A stretch of DNA of 64,000 nt from Arion vulgaris (GCA_020796225.1 CM036765.1:38220066-38284065), one strand, 5' to 3'; counted from the first letter of the stretch, positions 11,691 to 22,958 are shown. Numbers and translations are program-made. Notes: generated by a model from the sequence alone, not told the origin.

Positions 11691-13150
11691 TCAGAGCTAT
11701 GATGATGGCAGTCTTTTAGTCTCGAGAGACAATAGATGTAGCGTCGATGGTGTATTTTATTGTGACTTTTTCCTGGTACGTTTTATGTCAGCAAGTTGTC
11801 TTAGTCTGCCTTCGTCAGTTGTTAGAGCCATTTTTAGAGCCCATTTCCAGCTGGATCTGTCTCTGGCGAGCTCTTCCTAGTCTTGTTTATTGATGTCTTG
11901 CGACCGCAAATCAGACTTCCAAACGTCTTTGTAAAGAAGAAGGGTCGCCTCACCGTTATTTTGTCAGAAGCCAGCTTCCCGTATATAATATCCATGGGAA
12001 GCCGGTCGTCAACCATCCTGATCAGGGAACACAGCCATCTTAGACCGCGTTGGCAGTTGAAAGTAACTGTGCTAGGAATCCCAGTATATTTCAATGCTAT
12101 TTGTTACTCTGCGCCACTTCAGGAAATAATGAGTATTCACCAAATGATTTATAATGATATAAATATTTCATTTTCCGAGACATTTAATGATTTGTGATGT
12201 TCCGGTCATGTCTATATTATTTTCTGACCAGGGCGTTCGAATCATGTTTACTTAGCACTTTTTCAAAAGCTTAATCTGTTTTTCGTTTGTTTTTGTATGG
12301 TCAGTGATTCACATCCATATGTTGCCACAGAAAAAATACACGACCACGGAAGTTTTACGTCTGTTTTATTTGCTTGTGCTATGCTATAGTTTCGTCGTAC
12401 TAACTACCATCTGAATTGCCATGGTTACTCTTCTGATTTCATTTGTTCTCTATTGTTGTTACATTCAGTGCACAATATTCCAAATGTGTAACGTTTTTAT
12501 TATCTTCATGGTTGGTGGTAACTTGAGCTGACTTCTTGCTTTGTCAGTGGACATACAATTAGTTTCTCTTTGTATTGAAAAAAAGGTTCTGGTCTTCACT
12601 GTTTTATTAACATATAAAATTAGCAGTTCCAATCCATTGACACTATTTGAAAGGAGAACTGTGTCATCTGCATATGTTAACTATGGGATCATATTTCTCA
12701 CCATATGTAAACGGATAAAAATGCTTCTAGTTTTGGCCCACTCTGACATTTCTCATTATGTGTTCAACATAGATGTTCAATAAATATGTGGAGATGATGA
12801 AGCCTCGTCTTACTGCCATTTGCATCTCGAACCACTCTACTGTTTCCACAGCTGCTCTAACCCCCTGCTTGTTGTTCATGATATAGTATTTCTATTAGGT
12901 GGATCAAATGTCATGGAAACCTCATGTATCGCATGCTGTTCCACGTTTTCTGATGTTCTACTTAGGCAAAGATCTTGGTATAATCTGTACTACTGGTTTG
13001 GAGATTCACATTGTATTCTATATATTTGTGGAAGATAATCTCATATTAAAAATATGATCCCGGGCACCTCTGTCATGTCTGAAGCCTGCCTGAATGTCAA
13101 ATTCTAACTTTTTTTCTATCCTGTTGATGATAGAATAAAGTATAGACAAT
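11690..13150 (-). mobile_element. RTE/BovB-like LINE reverse transcriptase, decayed but ordered
   Basis: Read on the minus strand from 13130 downward the polymerase blocks occur in the correct order. They are KLEFDIQAGFRHDRGARDHI (fingers, near 13110-13050), EWFEMQMAVRRGFIISTYLL then NIYVEHIMRN (12840-12740), YADDTVLLS, which contains the catalytic Asp pair (about 12690-12660), a YGCESL remnant (about 12310), LRWL and RMVDDRLP (about 12040-12000), and the C-terminal KDVWKSDL, WEELARDRSSWK block (11930-11840). Stops and frameshifts break it repeatedly, so it is a fossil. The 5' endonuclease region is not recognisable in the window. Confidence 0.85.
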
Positions 13151-13850
13151 AACTTATAAGTGTATCACATAAAGTATAGCTCATACAAGTATGGAATGAA
13201 TAGCTATAGTATGTGTAGGTATATCATTGTATTTATTAGCATAGACAAATGGAGAATCATATGAACCAAATACGGTAAGCAATAGCGAATTGAATAACGT
13301 GTTTTAAAATTTACATAGTAAGCGCTGATTTAGTCAGGTAGGTGAAACGCTGACTTACCATTTACTGCTCGGTTTAGACACGCTTCGGCCAACACATCTG
13401 GACATGCATAATAAATGGGTCGGGTATGAGGAGTAAAGCTAGCAAGGAACTGAACAGAACAATCCATTTTCATTGCTAATATAATATAGCCTCGAGTTAC
13501 GAGAACAGGGATTGAGAAATGGCTTGTAAGTCGAAATACTCACAATTCTAAAACATTTATATTAAATGCACTTCTTTAGAAACATTAAGTAATAAATTAA
13601 CTTTAATAATGAGATGTCTGTAAGTACAGTCTCTCTAAGTCGATAAATCCTAATTCGAGTATGATAACTGTACTGAAAGTCTCCAACATTTTATACCTAA
13701 ACGACATTATAAGTTATGAACTGACTTTTGACATACATATCTTCATTAAAAAAAAAAAATGTTTGTGCGTCCCGAGACCGACAACCTCTGGAATCTTGAA
13801 ATTTGCGACAGCATTTTCCTACATAAAATTGTAGACCAACTCGATCATTT
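13150..13850. other. no supported gene
   Basis: AT-rich spacer between two oppositely oriented LINE remnants. Nothing recognisable. Confidence 0.45.
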
Positions 13851-14430
13851 TCAACTCTTTACGTGCTTTCTTCAGATGGCAGATGCCGATCAGAAAAAAG
13901 AGCAGAATAGGACAAGCGAAAACATCATTCCTGAAAATGAGAAGCATTATCTGCAACAAGTCCTTGTCAATCCCGATCAGAATGCGAGTTATTCAGTGCT
14001 ACATAGAACCAATACTGACATACGGATGCGAGTCATGGACAATGAACACACAGATCGAAAAATCTCTGAGGGCCACAGAAATGTGGTTTTATAGAAGAAT
14101 GATGAGAATCCCATGGACTGTTAAAACGACTAATGTTGAGGTGCTGAATGAGATCAAGACATAGAAAGCTTATCATCAATATAAGAAAGAGGCAGTCATC
14201 ATTTTTCGGGCATGTGATGAGGAGGGAGGTTTAGAACACATCGTGACAACCGAGTAAAATCGAGGGTAGACGAGACAGGGGAAGACAGAGAGAGGAAATG
14301 TTGGATGGCCTGACTTCATGGCAAGGTAGAGCGTCAACATCTGAGTTGATAGCAAACACCAACAACAGAGATTTGTGGAAATCCATGATCGTCTACGCCA
14401 GCCGGCACGGCACCTGATGATGATGATGAC
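13850..14430 (+). mobile_element. RTE/BovB-like LINE, C-terminal third of the polymerase with 3' tail
   Basis: The plus-strand frame at 13883-14164 reads RIGQAKTSFLKM, then CYIEPILTYGCESWTM and ATEMWFYRRMMRIPW followed by TTNVEVL. This is the thumb/connection part of RTE-type polymerases. After a stop at 14162 the text continues as FFGHVMRREGLEHIVT, a basic GRRDRGRQR block and NRDLWKSMI, ending YASRHGT. A short (GAT)n run directly after the final stop is a plausible 3' tail of the element. At least one stop breaks the frame, and everything upstream is missing. Confidence 0.85.
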
Positions 14431-14581
14431 GTGCTTTCTTTACCGAGTTATGAGTTAAGTTGGTAAATAAAATGTATACATCTCATAGCGTGTTCAGTCA
14501 GCCACTATACTAGATCACTGAACATGCGTAGTGGTATACAGGAAAAAAGTAGTTATACAGTTTGTGAACCGAGAATGTCAC

Positions 14582-14600
14582 TATATATATATATATATAA
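14582..14600. repeat. short (TA)n run
   Basis: A 19-bp alternating TA run, 166 bp upstream of the DNA transposon at 14766. Confidence 0.9.
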
Positions 14601-14765
14601 ATATATCCCGTATTTTTCTTTTACCTGCAGCAGACGGTTGGGGATGTCGTCAACATCACGCCACTTCCACCTTTACTTCTCAGTGTTTACCCAATTGAAG
14701 CTGGATCGATTTGAAAGCCATTACGAGGGAAACAATTCCACACATAAATCCGAAGCGAAGTTGTT

Positions 14766-16263
14766 TATAGTGCGTTTCAAAACGTTCGGTCAACGATTGA
14801 CCTCAAATATCTCCATATTCATTGCATGGATGAACGTGATTTTTTTGCATGTGGTGTTGTATTTCCGAGTCCCAACGATTTTCTAAAATTCAATGTTGCA
14901 GGTAGTGTACTTTTCTTGCAACGGCGAATTCCTTTGATCTTTTCAAACCTAGTAATTATTTGGTGCTGGAAGAAAATAATTTACCGTAAATTAAAAAATC
15001 ACATATTTTCGGCATAGGCGTATATACAATTCGAATTTTGGAGGGTGAGATAACTCATATTATATAAATCATATAAAGTGTTTACTCACTTATTCTGAGT
15101 CCGTGAGTCTAACATATTGATGACTATTCTTGGCTGCACGAACGACAGTCCATCTTTGTCCCAGTAGTCATTTTCCTTCTTTAAGACATGGTCTTCGCAT
15201 TTACACCAATAATCTCTGTCTATCTTCGACAGGGCGGCATATGTTAGTTCTTTCATATTGCTTAGCTTGAAAGTTTTATTTTCAGCTGCTACCAGTCCTT
15301 TAACTTTGGCCCAAATGAGTTCAATTGGGTTTAAGTGTGAATGATAAGGTGGTAGTCTCAAACACACATGACCATGCTGTTGAATCAACTTGTCTGTTTG
15401 GAATACCCTGGTCTTCTGTGATGTTTTAACAATAGATAGTAATTCAGGCTTTAAAAACCCCTCGTTAAATGGAATGTTCTCCTTTCTGAGCCAAAGTTTT
15501 ATAGCATCTTTTGTACGCGAAGATGTCGGGATTTTGTCTTCTTCTGACACAGTGTTGTGGTATGATGTGGTGTCCATTATCACACAGGATGGTCTGTCTA
15601 GGGACGGAAGAAGAGTATGTTCAATCCAATCTCTAAATATGTCACCGTTCATCTCGGTATGATAGTCCCTGTTGTCCGTATAATTGGAAGTGAAAATAAG
15701 TTCAGCATCTTTAACCAGCCCATTTTGTCTGCTGCCTGCATGTGCCATTATCAGACGTTGTCCTTTTCCACTAGGATTATATTCTCTGATAAAATATTTA
15801 TACATTTTCACAGCCACTGTATGCAGTGTAAGAAACTTGATTTTCATACCCATTGTATAACAAATCTAGAATACTAAACGTTTTGTAATACACATATGCT
15901 CTGAAAACACAAACGGTAAATTGAAACAAAAAACACCGGAAGGATCATTATACATTTTTTAAAGTGCGATAAAGCGATTAAAATCGGGAAAACCTCGTGA
16001 AAAACGTGCAAGTCGTGGAACTTTCAACATCTCACAAATATGAAGGGTAATACTTCTCATTATATGGTTGGCTAAGGAGATGGTCACTTTATATACTTTA
16101 CATAAAGAAAATTTTAAACCATACGTTTGTAATTGAGTAAAAAAATATCAACCTCGGGACATTACGATCATTAGATCATATGCAAAGTTACAACAAATTA
16201 CGGTCAAGCGGTTGCAGAGATATTAAATTTTCCCCGCGGAAAATCATTTTGAAACGCACTATA
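14766..16263 (-). mobile_element. IS630/Tc1-type DNA transposon with perfect terminal inverted repeats
   Basis: TATAGTGCGTTTCAAAA at 14766-14782 is matched exactly by its reverse complement at 16247-16263. The outermost TA on each side fits the TA target duplication of the IS630/Tc1/mariner superfamily, giving an element of about 1.49 kb. Its only long frame, on the minus strand, is a DDE transposase fragment (next entry). About 390 bp between that frame and the right-hand inverted repeat is non-coding. The ends agree perfectly, so the insertion is either young or well preserved. Confidence 0.9.
15086..15853 (-). pseudogene. IS630/Tc1-type DDE transposase, N-terminally truncated
   Basis: A 255-codon frame, the longest in the window. 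Transposases of this family cut and paste DNA with a D-D-E/D triad. Residues from about 27 (PSGKGQRLIMAHAGS) through VIMDTTSYHN (second catalytic Asp) to PPYHSHLNPIELIWAKVKG (third catalytic acidic residue, in NPIEL) match the DDE_3 catalytic domain. The N-terminal DNA-binding region and the block carrying the first catalytic Asp (usually DE-x-W) are absent. The first ~25 residues (MGMKIKFLTLHTVAVKMYKY) do not resemble the family. An intact frame with a missing triad residue suggests a deletion derivative. Alternatively an upstream exon lies in the 390 bp toward 16246, but I cannot see one there. Confidence 0.85.
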
Positions 16264-16861
16264 GTAAAGCTAGTAGTAACGTGTATAAATAATCATATTC
16301 AGCTTTCTCTGTATTACTTTTGAAATATGTTGCATCCAATTTGGTTAGTGATTTGAGTAAGCAGAATCAAGAGATTTAGTTTATTTGCCTGTTGGTCACT
16401 GCTATAATTTCTCTCATCTTCACAGTTAAGTAAGAGTTAGAAGTGTGTTTGTTGTCTATTTTTGGGGTAGAAATTTCGCTAGACGATTTCTCGGTGATTT
16501 GTTAAGCTGTGTATCTCTTCCTAAGACAGATTAACCTGCATGCCATCAACAACAAACGGAAAGGAGGTAGTAATTTAACATCCGACCGCAGTATCTCACC
16601 ATTAGCAGTAGTTATTTGCTGCTTCAATCGTCTGTATGAACACTGTGGCGGAAAACTAAACAATACAACGGACAGAAACAGATGAAGACTTCCTTGTTAA
16701 CATTGCTTCTGTTGCTCTAGCAATTGGCGCATCCTTCCGTAGAATGGTCGAAAATAGATGTGGCAAATTTGTACAAGTTTCTCCAACTTGTGAACAAATG
16801 CATCCATTCAGGTATTGTACTGAAGCTTTCTCTTTTAACTAGTAAACCACTATTTTTTACA
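16264..16861. other. no supported gene
   Basis: Non-coding; the overlapping 65- to 82-codon frames at 16717-17047 on both strands show no domain. Confidence 0.45.
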
Positions 16862-16865
16862 ATGG

Positions 16866-16970
16866 TCAACCCAAACCACCAGAACAGTGCAAGACAAAAA
16901 CAAAACCAGGACACTGGGCAGCAACCCGGTAGCAGTGTGACGACAAAAGAAGAAGAACCATTCTCTCTTT
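16866..16970 (+). repeat. short interspersed fragment
   Basis: A phrase around GACACTGGGCAGCAACCCGG, followed by GTGACGACAAAAGAAG, recurs in degenerate form at 51098-51196. It may be a remnant of a LINE; too short to classify. Confidence 0.5.
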
Positions 16971-17009
16971 AAATATTCAACAAACCTTTTTGTTGTAATA
17001 TCGACATAT

Positions 17010-17140
17010 TGATTGTCTGATTGATTGATATGATCATCATGATGCACTTCAATGAATAACCATGTGTGCTGTGATATATTTTTTACACAGGAAGATCTCA
17101 GCTGCAGTGCACAAACTCTGTAGCACCGGCGTAATAGCCA
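17010..17140 (+). repeat. interspersed repeat module D, copy 1
   Basis: Starts with a (TGAT)n-like stretch and contains ACAGGAAGATCTCAGCTGCA, then GTGCACAAACTCTGTAGCAC. Further copies are at 47530-47670, 49570-49650 and 52055-52120. In the last two it is followed within ~100 bp by module F, suggesting one composite element. Confidence 0.75.
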
Positions 17141-17702
17141 CTAATCTTCTTTCTTTTGTAATAGCCACTCAACTTCTTTGATAACAATCAACTTATCTTC
17201 CAGTCTACATTGAGGAAAATCTTCAATTACTTGTTTATTCCACTTGTCTAAAATCTTTAACAGCACCATCAGACACCGTCGCTCTCACTAGTCTATGCAT
17301 GTGGCTATGAATGTTGTCGATTCTTAGTTTACCATTCTCTCGCGATCCCGTTTACCATTCAAGATGTTGAATATAACTTAGCAGCGCCCTGCTATGTCTA
17401 CTTTTAGCTGTTATCAGTTCAACTCGGAATCTATACATGGCCCTTTTCGTCTTTACAAACGGTCAATTGTCATTCATGTAACGTTCATAATAATGATACA
17501 ATTGGAACAAATATCGCGCAGAAAAATCAGTAACTACCCATATTTTGAACGTCTCGTGCTTCAGGGAAAGATTAACATTTATAGTGCTGCTGAAGAGTTC
17601 TGACCTGTAGGTCATCTATTTTTGAATGACTAACACGGCCTATCAAAACCAAGAAACTTGCTTCTGATTAAGATAAAGCGGACTTCACCAGTAACAGCAA
17701 TA

Positions 17703-17705
<3 letters not shown>
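17140..17705. other. no supported gene
   Basis: Non-coding. A 30-bp stretch near 17440 (TTTTCGTCTTTACAAACGG) is echoed at the 3' edge of the LINE at 42930-42970, so part of this interval may be a LINE 3' UTR. Confidence 0.4.

Positions 17706-17733
<28 letters not shown>
17706..17733. repeat. (GA)n microsatellite
   Basis: Uninterrupted GA dinucleotide run of 28 bp. Confidence 0.95.
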
Positions 17734-17736
<3 letters not shown>

Positions 17737-17945
17737 CGTGGTATGTTTTAGTTGCTGGTCACAATATAAGAATATTGACATTCTCTCCCCGCCCCCCTTC
17801 CTCCCAACATACAGACTGCAGTCCAATCTGTTGCTTAATATCGTTATATTAATTTCTAATTATTCGTTCGCTCTAGTAGAATCACTTATAAACCACGTTG
17901 TGTGATGATTTTAGTGTAATTTGAGGCGAGTACTGATATGTTATC

Positions 17946-17949
<4 letters not shown>

Positions 17950-17995
<46 letters not shown>
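17950..17995. repeat. (TA)n microsatellite
   Basis: Uninterrupted TA run of about 46 bp. Confidence 0.97.
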
Positions 17996-17997
<2 letters not shown>

Positions 17998-18127
17998 CTC
18001 TTTCAACACACTATATCCGATTTCGTCATGGTATATATTTTGGGCTCGCTCTCCCGAGTTTCATTCATTATGGTAAATTTGGTAGGAATTGATATATCAA
18101 AAAATATTCCTTTACAGGCAGCGACGT

Positions 18128-18310
18128 TGTAAGCCTGCTCTTTTCGATTTCACCTGTGTTATTTTGCGTGTTCAACCTGAACACGTGATGTATGTTTTAT
18201 TGTCCATCTCCGATAGGATTAGACACTCGATCTAAACCTACTCTGAGTATTAGGGATTACTGTAAAATATTTCGATCTCACAATATGTGCTTCGAACCAC
18301 GGGTAGGTTT
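18128..18310 (+). repeat. interspersed repeat module F, copy 1
   Basis: Contains CCTGCTCTTTTCGATTT, a GTGTTCAACCTGAACACGTG block and CCATCTCCGATAGGATTA. The same order occurs at 25490-25670 and, more diverged, at 49680-49860 and 52190-52275. The GTTCAA..TTGAAC portion is a short palindrome. No coding capacity. Confidence 0.72.
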
Positions 18311-19735
18311 GGAGCGTAAGGCCAACACCGTATCTCAACATCACACATGCTGTTGTTGTTTGCATTTGTTCTTATCAACTAAACAATTCTGTGTGATTTG
18401 TGCCGAGAATGTAAGTACATTGCGCCCCCGTTAGCAACCCCCTTCATATGGCATGAATGACAGGAACATCAGAATTTGAACCAAGAGTGATGATTGAGTT
18501 TGTTTGACATGACAGTCCCAGACATCTTCCGTTTGTTCTGGCATTAGAGGCGTTCACTCTTCATTGGTCACTTCTCAGGCATTCGTTGCAAATTTCATAT
18601 GATCTGAGCCGAGAACATGAACATGCAATCCTCATTTTTCTGATGCGATGAGGACGTTCTGCATAAGGAACATTCTCAACCGTTTTGTGACGTGTATCGT
18701 TTTTGTGACCCCAACAAAATTATGAGTTTTCATTCTGTATTTTTCTTTCTATAGAGCATACACATTGGCGGTGATATGTCTGTCTCAGCCGTATTTTCTG
18801 GACATGTCGGTAGACAGTATTGTTACAGATTGCTATCTAGAACAATACAACTTTCTAGCCAATTGTTATCTCTGTCATTTCTTCATATCTCCATTACAAG
18901 AGACTTGGCGTGTAGTCCAGACCTTCACTTTCAAACGTTAACTTGTAGTGAAGCACGACTTGCTCGTCCGTAGACCATGATCTTGTGTGTTTTATTAGAC
19001 CTCACTGGCCATTAAGTAAATAATCCACAAAAATGCTGAAGATTATAGTTGCGCAAAAATGTTTGCAATGTTGATCTTAATAGGTCATTTACATGTGTAA
19101 TTTGCTCATGAAAAGTTGTGTTTAATTAATTTCCTCCTTTTAATTGTATCTTTGCTACATCTATTGTTGATTTCTTCACAAGAGCACATGTGTAGTGACA
19201 GCGAATGAAATCGTGGTCAAATTAAATTAATGATGATCAATACAATATTGTAAGTGTGAGAAAGAAAAGTATAAAGTGGATCGTTGGCAGTTGATCAGAA
19301 TGTGCGTTAATGATAATAGACACCCCCACCCTCAAACAAAAAGGTTTAGAGACGAGCTACATGGAGTCTCCGACTTAGGGGATAGCACCAGAGTCAATGA
19401 ATATGGTACATAAATAGACAGTAAACATGATGCTTCCCATGTGGTTCATTAAAAAAAACCTCCTTATTCACGTGTTACAAATACACTTGAAGCTATATCA
19501 ATGATGTGTTATTGTCATGTATGTTATATGTGTATATATGTGTGCATGTATGCTATTGTTTCTTCTCATATATACAAACAATAAGAGCTTATTGTATGTA
19601 TTTCTGCAATCACTCTTCGATCGAATCTGACCTGATTTTTCTGTGTTCTGTACTCGACGCTGTTTGAAAAAGACACAACTAAGTAACAATCTTTTTTGGA
19701 TAGCTAGTTGGTTGTGCTGTAGGGGAAAAATCGTC
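18310..19735. other. no supported gene
   Basis: Non-coding by inspection, without recognisable repeats apart from short T-rich runs. Confidence 0.45.
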
Positions 19736-19737
19736 TG

Positions 19738-19805
19738 CAGGGCTAGGCAATGGGTGCCGTAAGAAATAAAGGTTTGTGGTTAGAATCCAGCGTGTGGTAA
19801 ATTAT
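19738..19805 (+). repeat. possible decayed tRNA-like SINE head
   Basis: GGGCTAGGCAATGGGTGCCG followed 20 bp later by GTGGTTAGAATCCAGCGTG resembles the head of the tRNA-like element at 41849-42046 (GCTAGGCGATTGGTGTCG, GTGGTTCGAGTCCCG). Weak; no TSD seen. Confidence 0.4.
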
Positions 19806-19834
19806 TTTTTACGGAGACCCTTAATACAGGAAAA

Positions 19835-20395
19835 CCTGGCCAGCAATGGCGGAATGCGGGAGGGCCATTCAGAGTCAGGACTGTTTGATTCTGAACACGA
19901 CTTTGCTAGCGCATTTCCGACATGTTTGGTCGAGTATTTTCCGGTTTCGTTTGCCGAGCTACTGAGTTAGTGCTTGAGCAACGCTGTGAGCTATGAATGT
20001 TACATGGAATGCTTTTTCCTGTGTCAACCGTGCGTTTGTTGTGTGTTAGTGTGTATTCAGAAAATGGCGGACAGCGGTTATGACGAACAAGCTCAATCTG
20101 CCGTATGCAGTTATATTGCGGGTGCAGAAAGCTGGATTTTGTCGTGATTGATGTTCCCTTCGACAATAATTGCAATTCAGGTGATGAACAGTTTTGTGTT
20201 GCTACATTAGCGACGGCCATATGCATTTTATGCGGTGCAGGTTGTTTTTGTGGCGGTACGCGGCTGTTTCATTCTGGAATTAGTTCACACAGGAAACATT
20301 TCACAGTTGTTAGCATTTCGTGTGATTTTCATTGGCACAGGAACGGAGCAATTATGGGGTGACCCGTTGCAGTGAAGTTGGAACCGTACTTATGA
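19835..20395 (+). repeat. duplicated promoter-like segment, copy 1
   Basis: This ~560-bp segment is repeated in inverted orientation at 30713-31275. I estimate well over 90% identity by eye. It is more GC-rich than its surroundings and has three ATGGCGG-type motifs, one at the start of a short frame (20064-20147: MADSGYDEQAQSAVCSYIA and eight more residues). It also has a CCGGTTTCG element 130 bp upstream. AAAATGGCGGAC resembles the YY1-type start-site motif of animal housekeeping promoters, by analogy only. A second frame at 20105-20362 is partly shared with copy 2 but breaks. I cannot tell whether this is a transposon or a duplicated gene 5' end. Confidence 0.85.
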
Positions 20396-21240
20396 ACTAT
20401 GAACCCTTAATACTTGTTTAATGTCATTTATAATAGGACGAGTCATTACGTGTTACGAAATTAGAAATTGAATAGACAGTCCATCACTGAATCTCATTGA
20501 CACACGTCAAGAGGCTTTGTGAATTACAATCCCACCACTCTCCCTGTGCCAAGGAAAGCACATTATTCCTCGCAGACTTTGAAAAACTTTGCGATCGTAA
20601 TGAATTGAGTGAGATCAATCGTCTTGCTGGCGTGTTGACACGTTGTATCTATTTATCCACGAGACACAAAATAAACTCCGATCGACAAATATATGCACAC
20701 TTTCACAAAGTCTTGAGTCCCAATCAATAGTTAGCAGGATCTTTGCTTACACGTGTAAGCACGTTAAGAACTCCGCTGTGTAATTTGTTTGAGAACCGCT
20801 GTTTAGTTTTCTTTCTTTTTTTTAACACGTTCATTCTTATCTGTTACAAATTCGAATTATTTTATTTTAAATTGGGTGTTATAGCCATTCAATGACCCAA
20901 CTATTTCCATATTAAGTTTTGTGAAAATGTCATTCACTGATTGCCAGAAAATTCAAGTTCTTGTGAATTTATTCATATCATAGTTATCCCTGTGGTGAAA
21001 ATTGTGTTCTGATCTATGTGATGTAATTCTTATAGATATGTGCGATATCTATTTAGATAGTCGATAATTTAATGTGAACTTGTAGAATTGTCGCTACATA
21101 AATGATGATCGCGGTGCTAGTTTTACATAATAGTATTCGGCACATTTTTTAGGTTAATTATTCAAAATAACAATAATTTTCATTTCGAAGTTAAGGCACT
21201 GTTACATTGTAAGTAGATATACTTTCATATCCTATAGTAT
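20396..21240. other. no supported gene
   Basis: AT-rich DNA. A perfect 16-bp palindrome, GCTTACACGTGTAAGC, lies at 20745-20760 with a central E-box CACGTG. Confidence 0.45.
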
Positions 21241-21241
21241 A

Positions 21242-21242
<1 letters not shown>

Positions 21243-21328
<86 letters not shown>

Positions 21329-21343
21329 GAGAGAGAGAGAGAG
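21243..21343. repeat. (TA)n then (GA)n compound microsatellite
   Basis: Bases 21243-21325 are an uninterrupted TA run of about 83 bp, the longest in the window. A GA run follows at 21328-21343. It sits about 540 bp upstream of the candidate coding exon at 21879. Confidence 0.97.
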
Positions 21344-21878
21344 GAGGTGTTGTTCTTCCATCCGGACTAGTATACGAGGATGGTGATCTTACGCTTCAAG
21401 TTAGGTCCTTATATGTTGGTAAATTACATGCTGTCGTGTAACGCAATAACAAATGTACACTTGAAAATGTCAGTGTAATGCAAATTCTGTTGGGACTGGA
21501 TTATAGAGCTAACGCCCTTTTGAACAGTTGTAATGTTATACATGGAATCCTTGCTTGTTAAACTTGCATAAGACACTTGATAATGTCAAATGTAATAAAG
21601 TGTGAAGATATTGAGCATGTAAAAAAGGGCACTGAATATGCCACTGTCGTGCGCATTGCTTCCATTCGATTCTAGGACTGTGGATAATTTGAAATGTGAC
21701 AACGTGAAAGTGGAACGCTTCTCACCAATGCTAAATTTAGTGGAATGTGCGTACAATGGTTGTTGGAATTATCTCGTGGACAGTAGGTATTGTGAGTGAT
21801 TCCCATATCACGAGGGAAATAATGCATTTCTAAATCTTGTGTGAATTTCATTGTGCTGGAGTATAGCTGCGGTCAGTA

Positions 21879-22223
21879 ATGTCCATGAAGGAGAAACGCA
21901 ATGTCACTTTTGAGGTTCCAGAGACCAAGCCGGAGGTTGACGAAGCCAATAATAACAATAATAATAACAATAATAGTAGATCAAACTGTAAATCCACTAG
22001 TAAGGAAGATGTCACTCCCAGGTCCAGAGCTCGCTCCAGGTCATGGTCTCGCTTCCGAGCCCGTCGTGCTAAGTCCCATGACATTCGGCCTACTCCAGAC
22101 TCAAGTTGCAGTAATCATGGAAGACAAGTTGGAATCAAGAGGGAGAGAAGTTTGGTCAGCTTGGTTAGAACTGGCTCTCGCAACTCTGTACGTAGTCTGG
22201 TCAAGTTGTTCGAGATTCGATCG
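21879..22223 (+). CDS. candidate host coding exon, Ser/Arg-rich, with 3' splice donor
   Basis: A 115-codon open stretch starts at ATG 21879 (MSMKEKRNVTFEVPETKPEV) and runs to a textbook splice donor, TCG|GTGAGTAG, at 22223/22224. The frame stays open past the donor to 22247. Residues 25-33 are nine consecutive Asn from mixed AAT/AAC codons. Residues 47-65 are Ser/Arg-rich (PRSRARSRSWSRFRARRAK). A second basic Ser-rich segment and a hydrophobic end (VRSLVKLFEIRS) follow. Codon use and GC content differ from the flanking DNA. I do not recognise the family; low-complexity N-termini like this occur in nuclear and signalling scaffold proteins. No downstream exon was identified, so its intron may be long or leave the window. 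Confidence 0.5.
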
Positions 22224-22524
22224 GTGAGTAGCCATAGCTGTCAATAACTTCTTCTAATGAATCTGTATATATTTATCAAATGTGTCTGCTTTCTTTTCTA
22301 CATGTTTTCTATTCACTTTCCTGCCCTTCTGTCTACCTATCTATCAGACTTTCGCACTGTCTCCTTGTCAGTATGCCTTCCTTTCTAGCTGCATGTATGC
22401 CTTCCTGTCAACTAAGGAACATATCATCTAACTAAGATTACGGTACACAAGATTCAGCAAACAATCAAATAGATTAAATCTCTAATATGAGCCAAATTGC
22501 CGTAATTGCACTTACCCACATGTT
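22224..22524 (+). other. presumed start of an intron; no other feature
   Basis: Follows the GTGAGT donor at 22224. T- and C-rich with no recognisable repeat until the LINE fragment at 22525. Confidence 0.35.
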
Positions 22525-22958
22525 ACAACAAACATCATGACATTCTTAACGCACTGACATAGTCTTTTCGAACAGAAAAGGTTCAGGGTTGCGAGTCCCA
22601 CTCGCTGACCAGACTCAGAGAGATGGGTGTCAATATTGGTACATCCCGAAAAGAACGACATACCAAATATCCAAAGAGATCGAATAATCAACATCGAACT
22701 GGTGTGTTGGGCGCTGAACGCAGCTGAATATGTTGAGGCGGAGATCGGAGCACCCATGGACGTGTTCGGAGTGCTATGATAATAGTTCTCGTATAACTGA
22801 TAATTTCAGTCTGCAGTCAATAATCAGACCAGAGCTGTCCGTTTTTATATATTGGGGCGCAGCTCACTAATGACTGTGTAGGCATGGGCGCCGTTTGGAA
22901 ATTGCAATAATACTAACAATAATAGCAATAAACAAGTAATATTATTAGTAACACTGAT
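22525..22958 (+). mobile_element. RNase H-bearing LINE 3' end with 3' UTR, broken
   Basis: The plus strand encodes SHSLTRLREMG and TSRKERHTKYPKRSNNQHRT, then after a frameshift the Cys-x2-Cys tail HPWTCSEC-like (from CACCCATGGACGTGTTCGGAGTGC), ending FIYWGAA. The same order, better preserved, is on the minus strand at 47672-48420. The 3' UTR (22846-22945: GACTGTGTAGGCATGGGCG then AAT-rich repeats) matches 56205-56429. It is truncated 5' of the RNase H active-site region. Confidence 0.8.
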
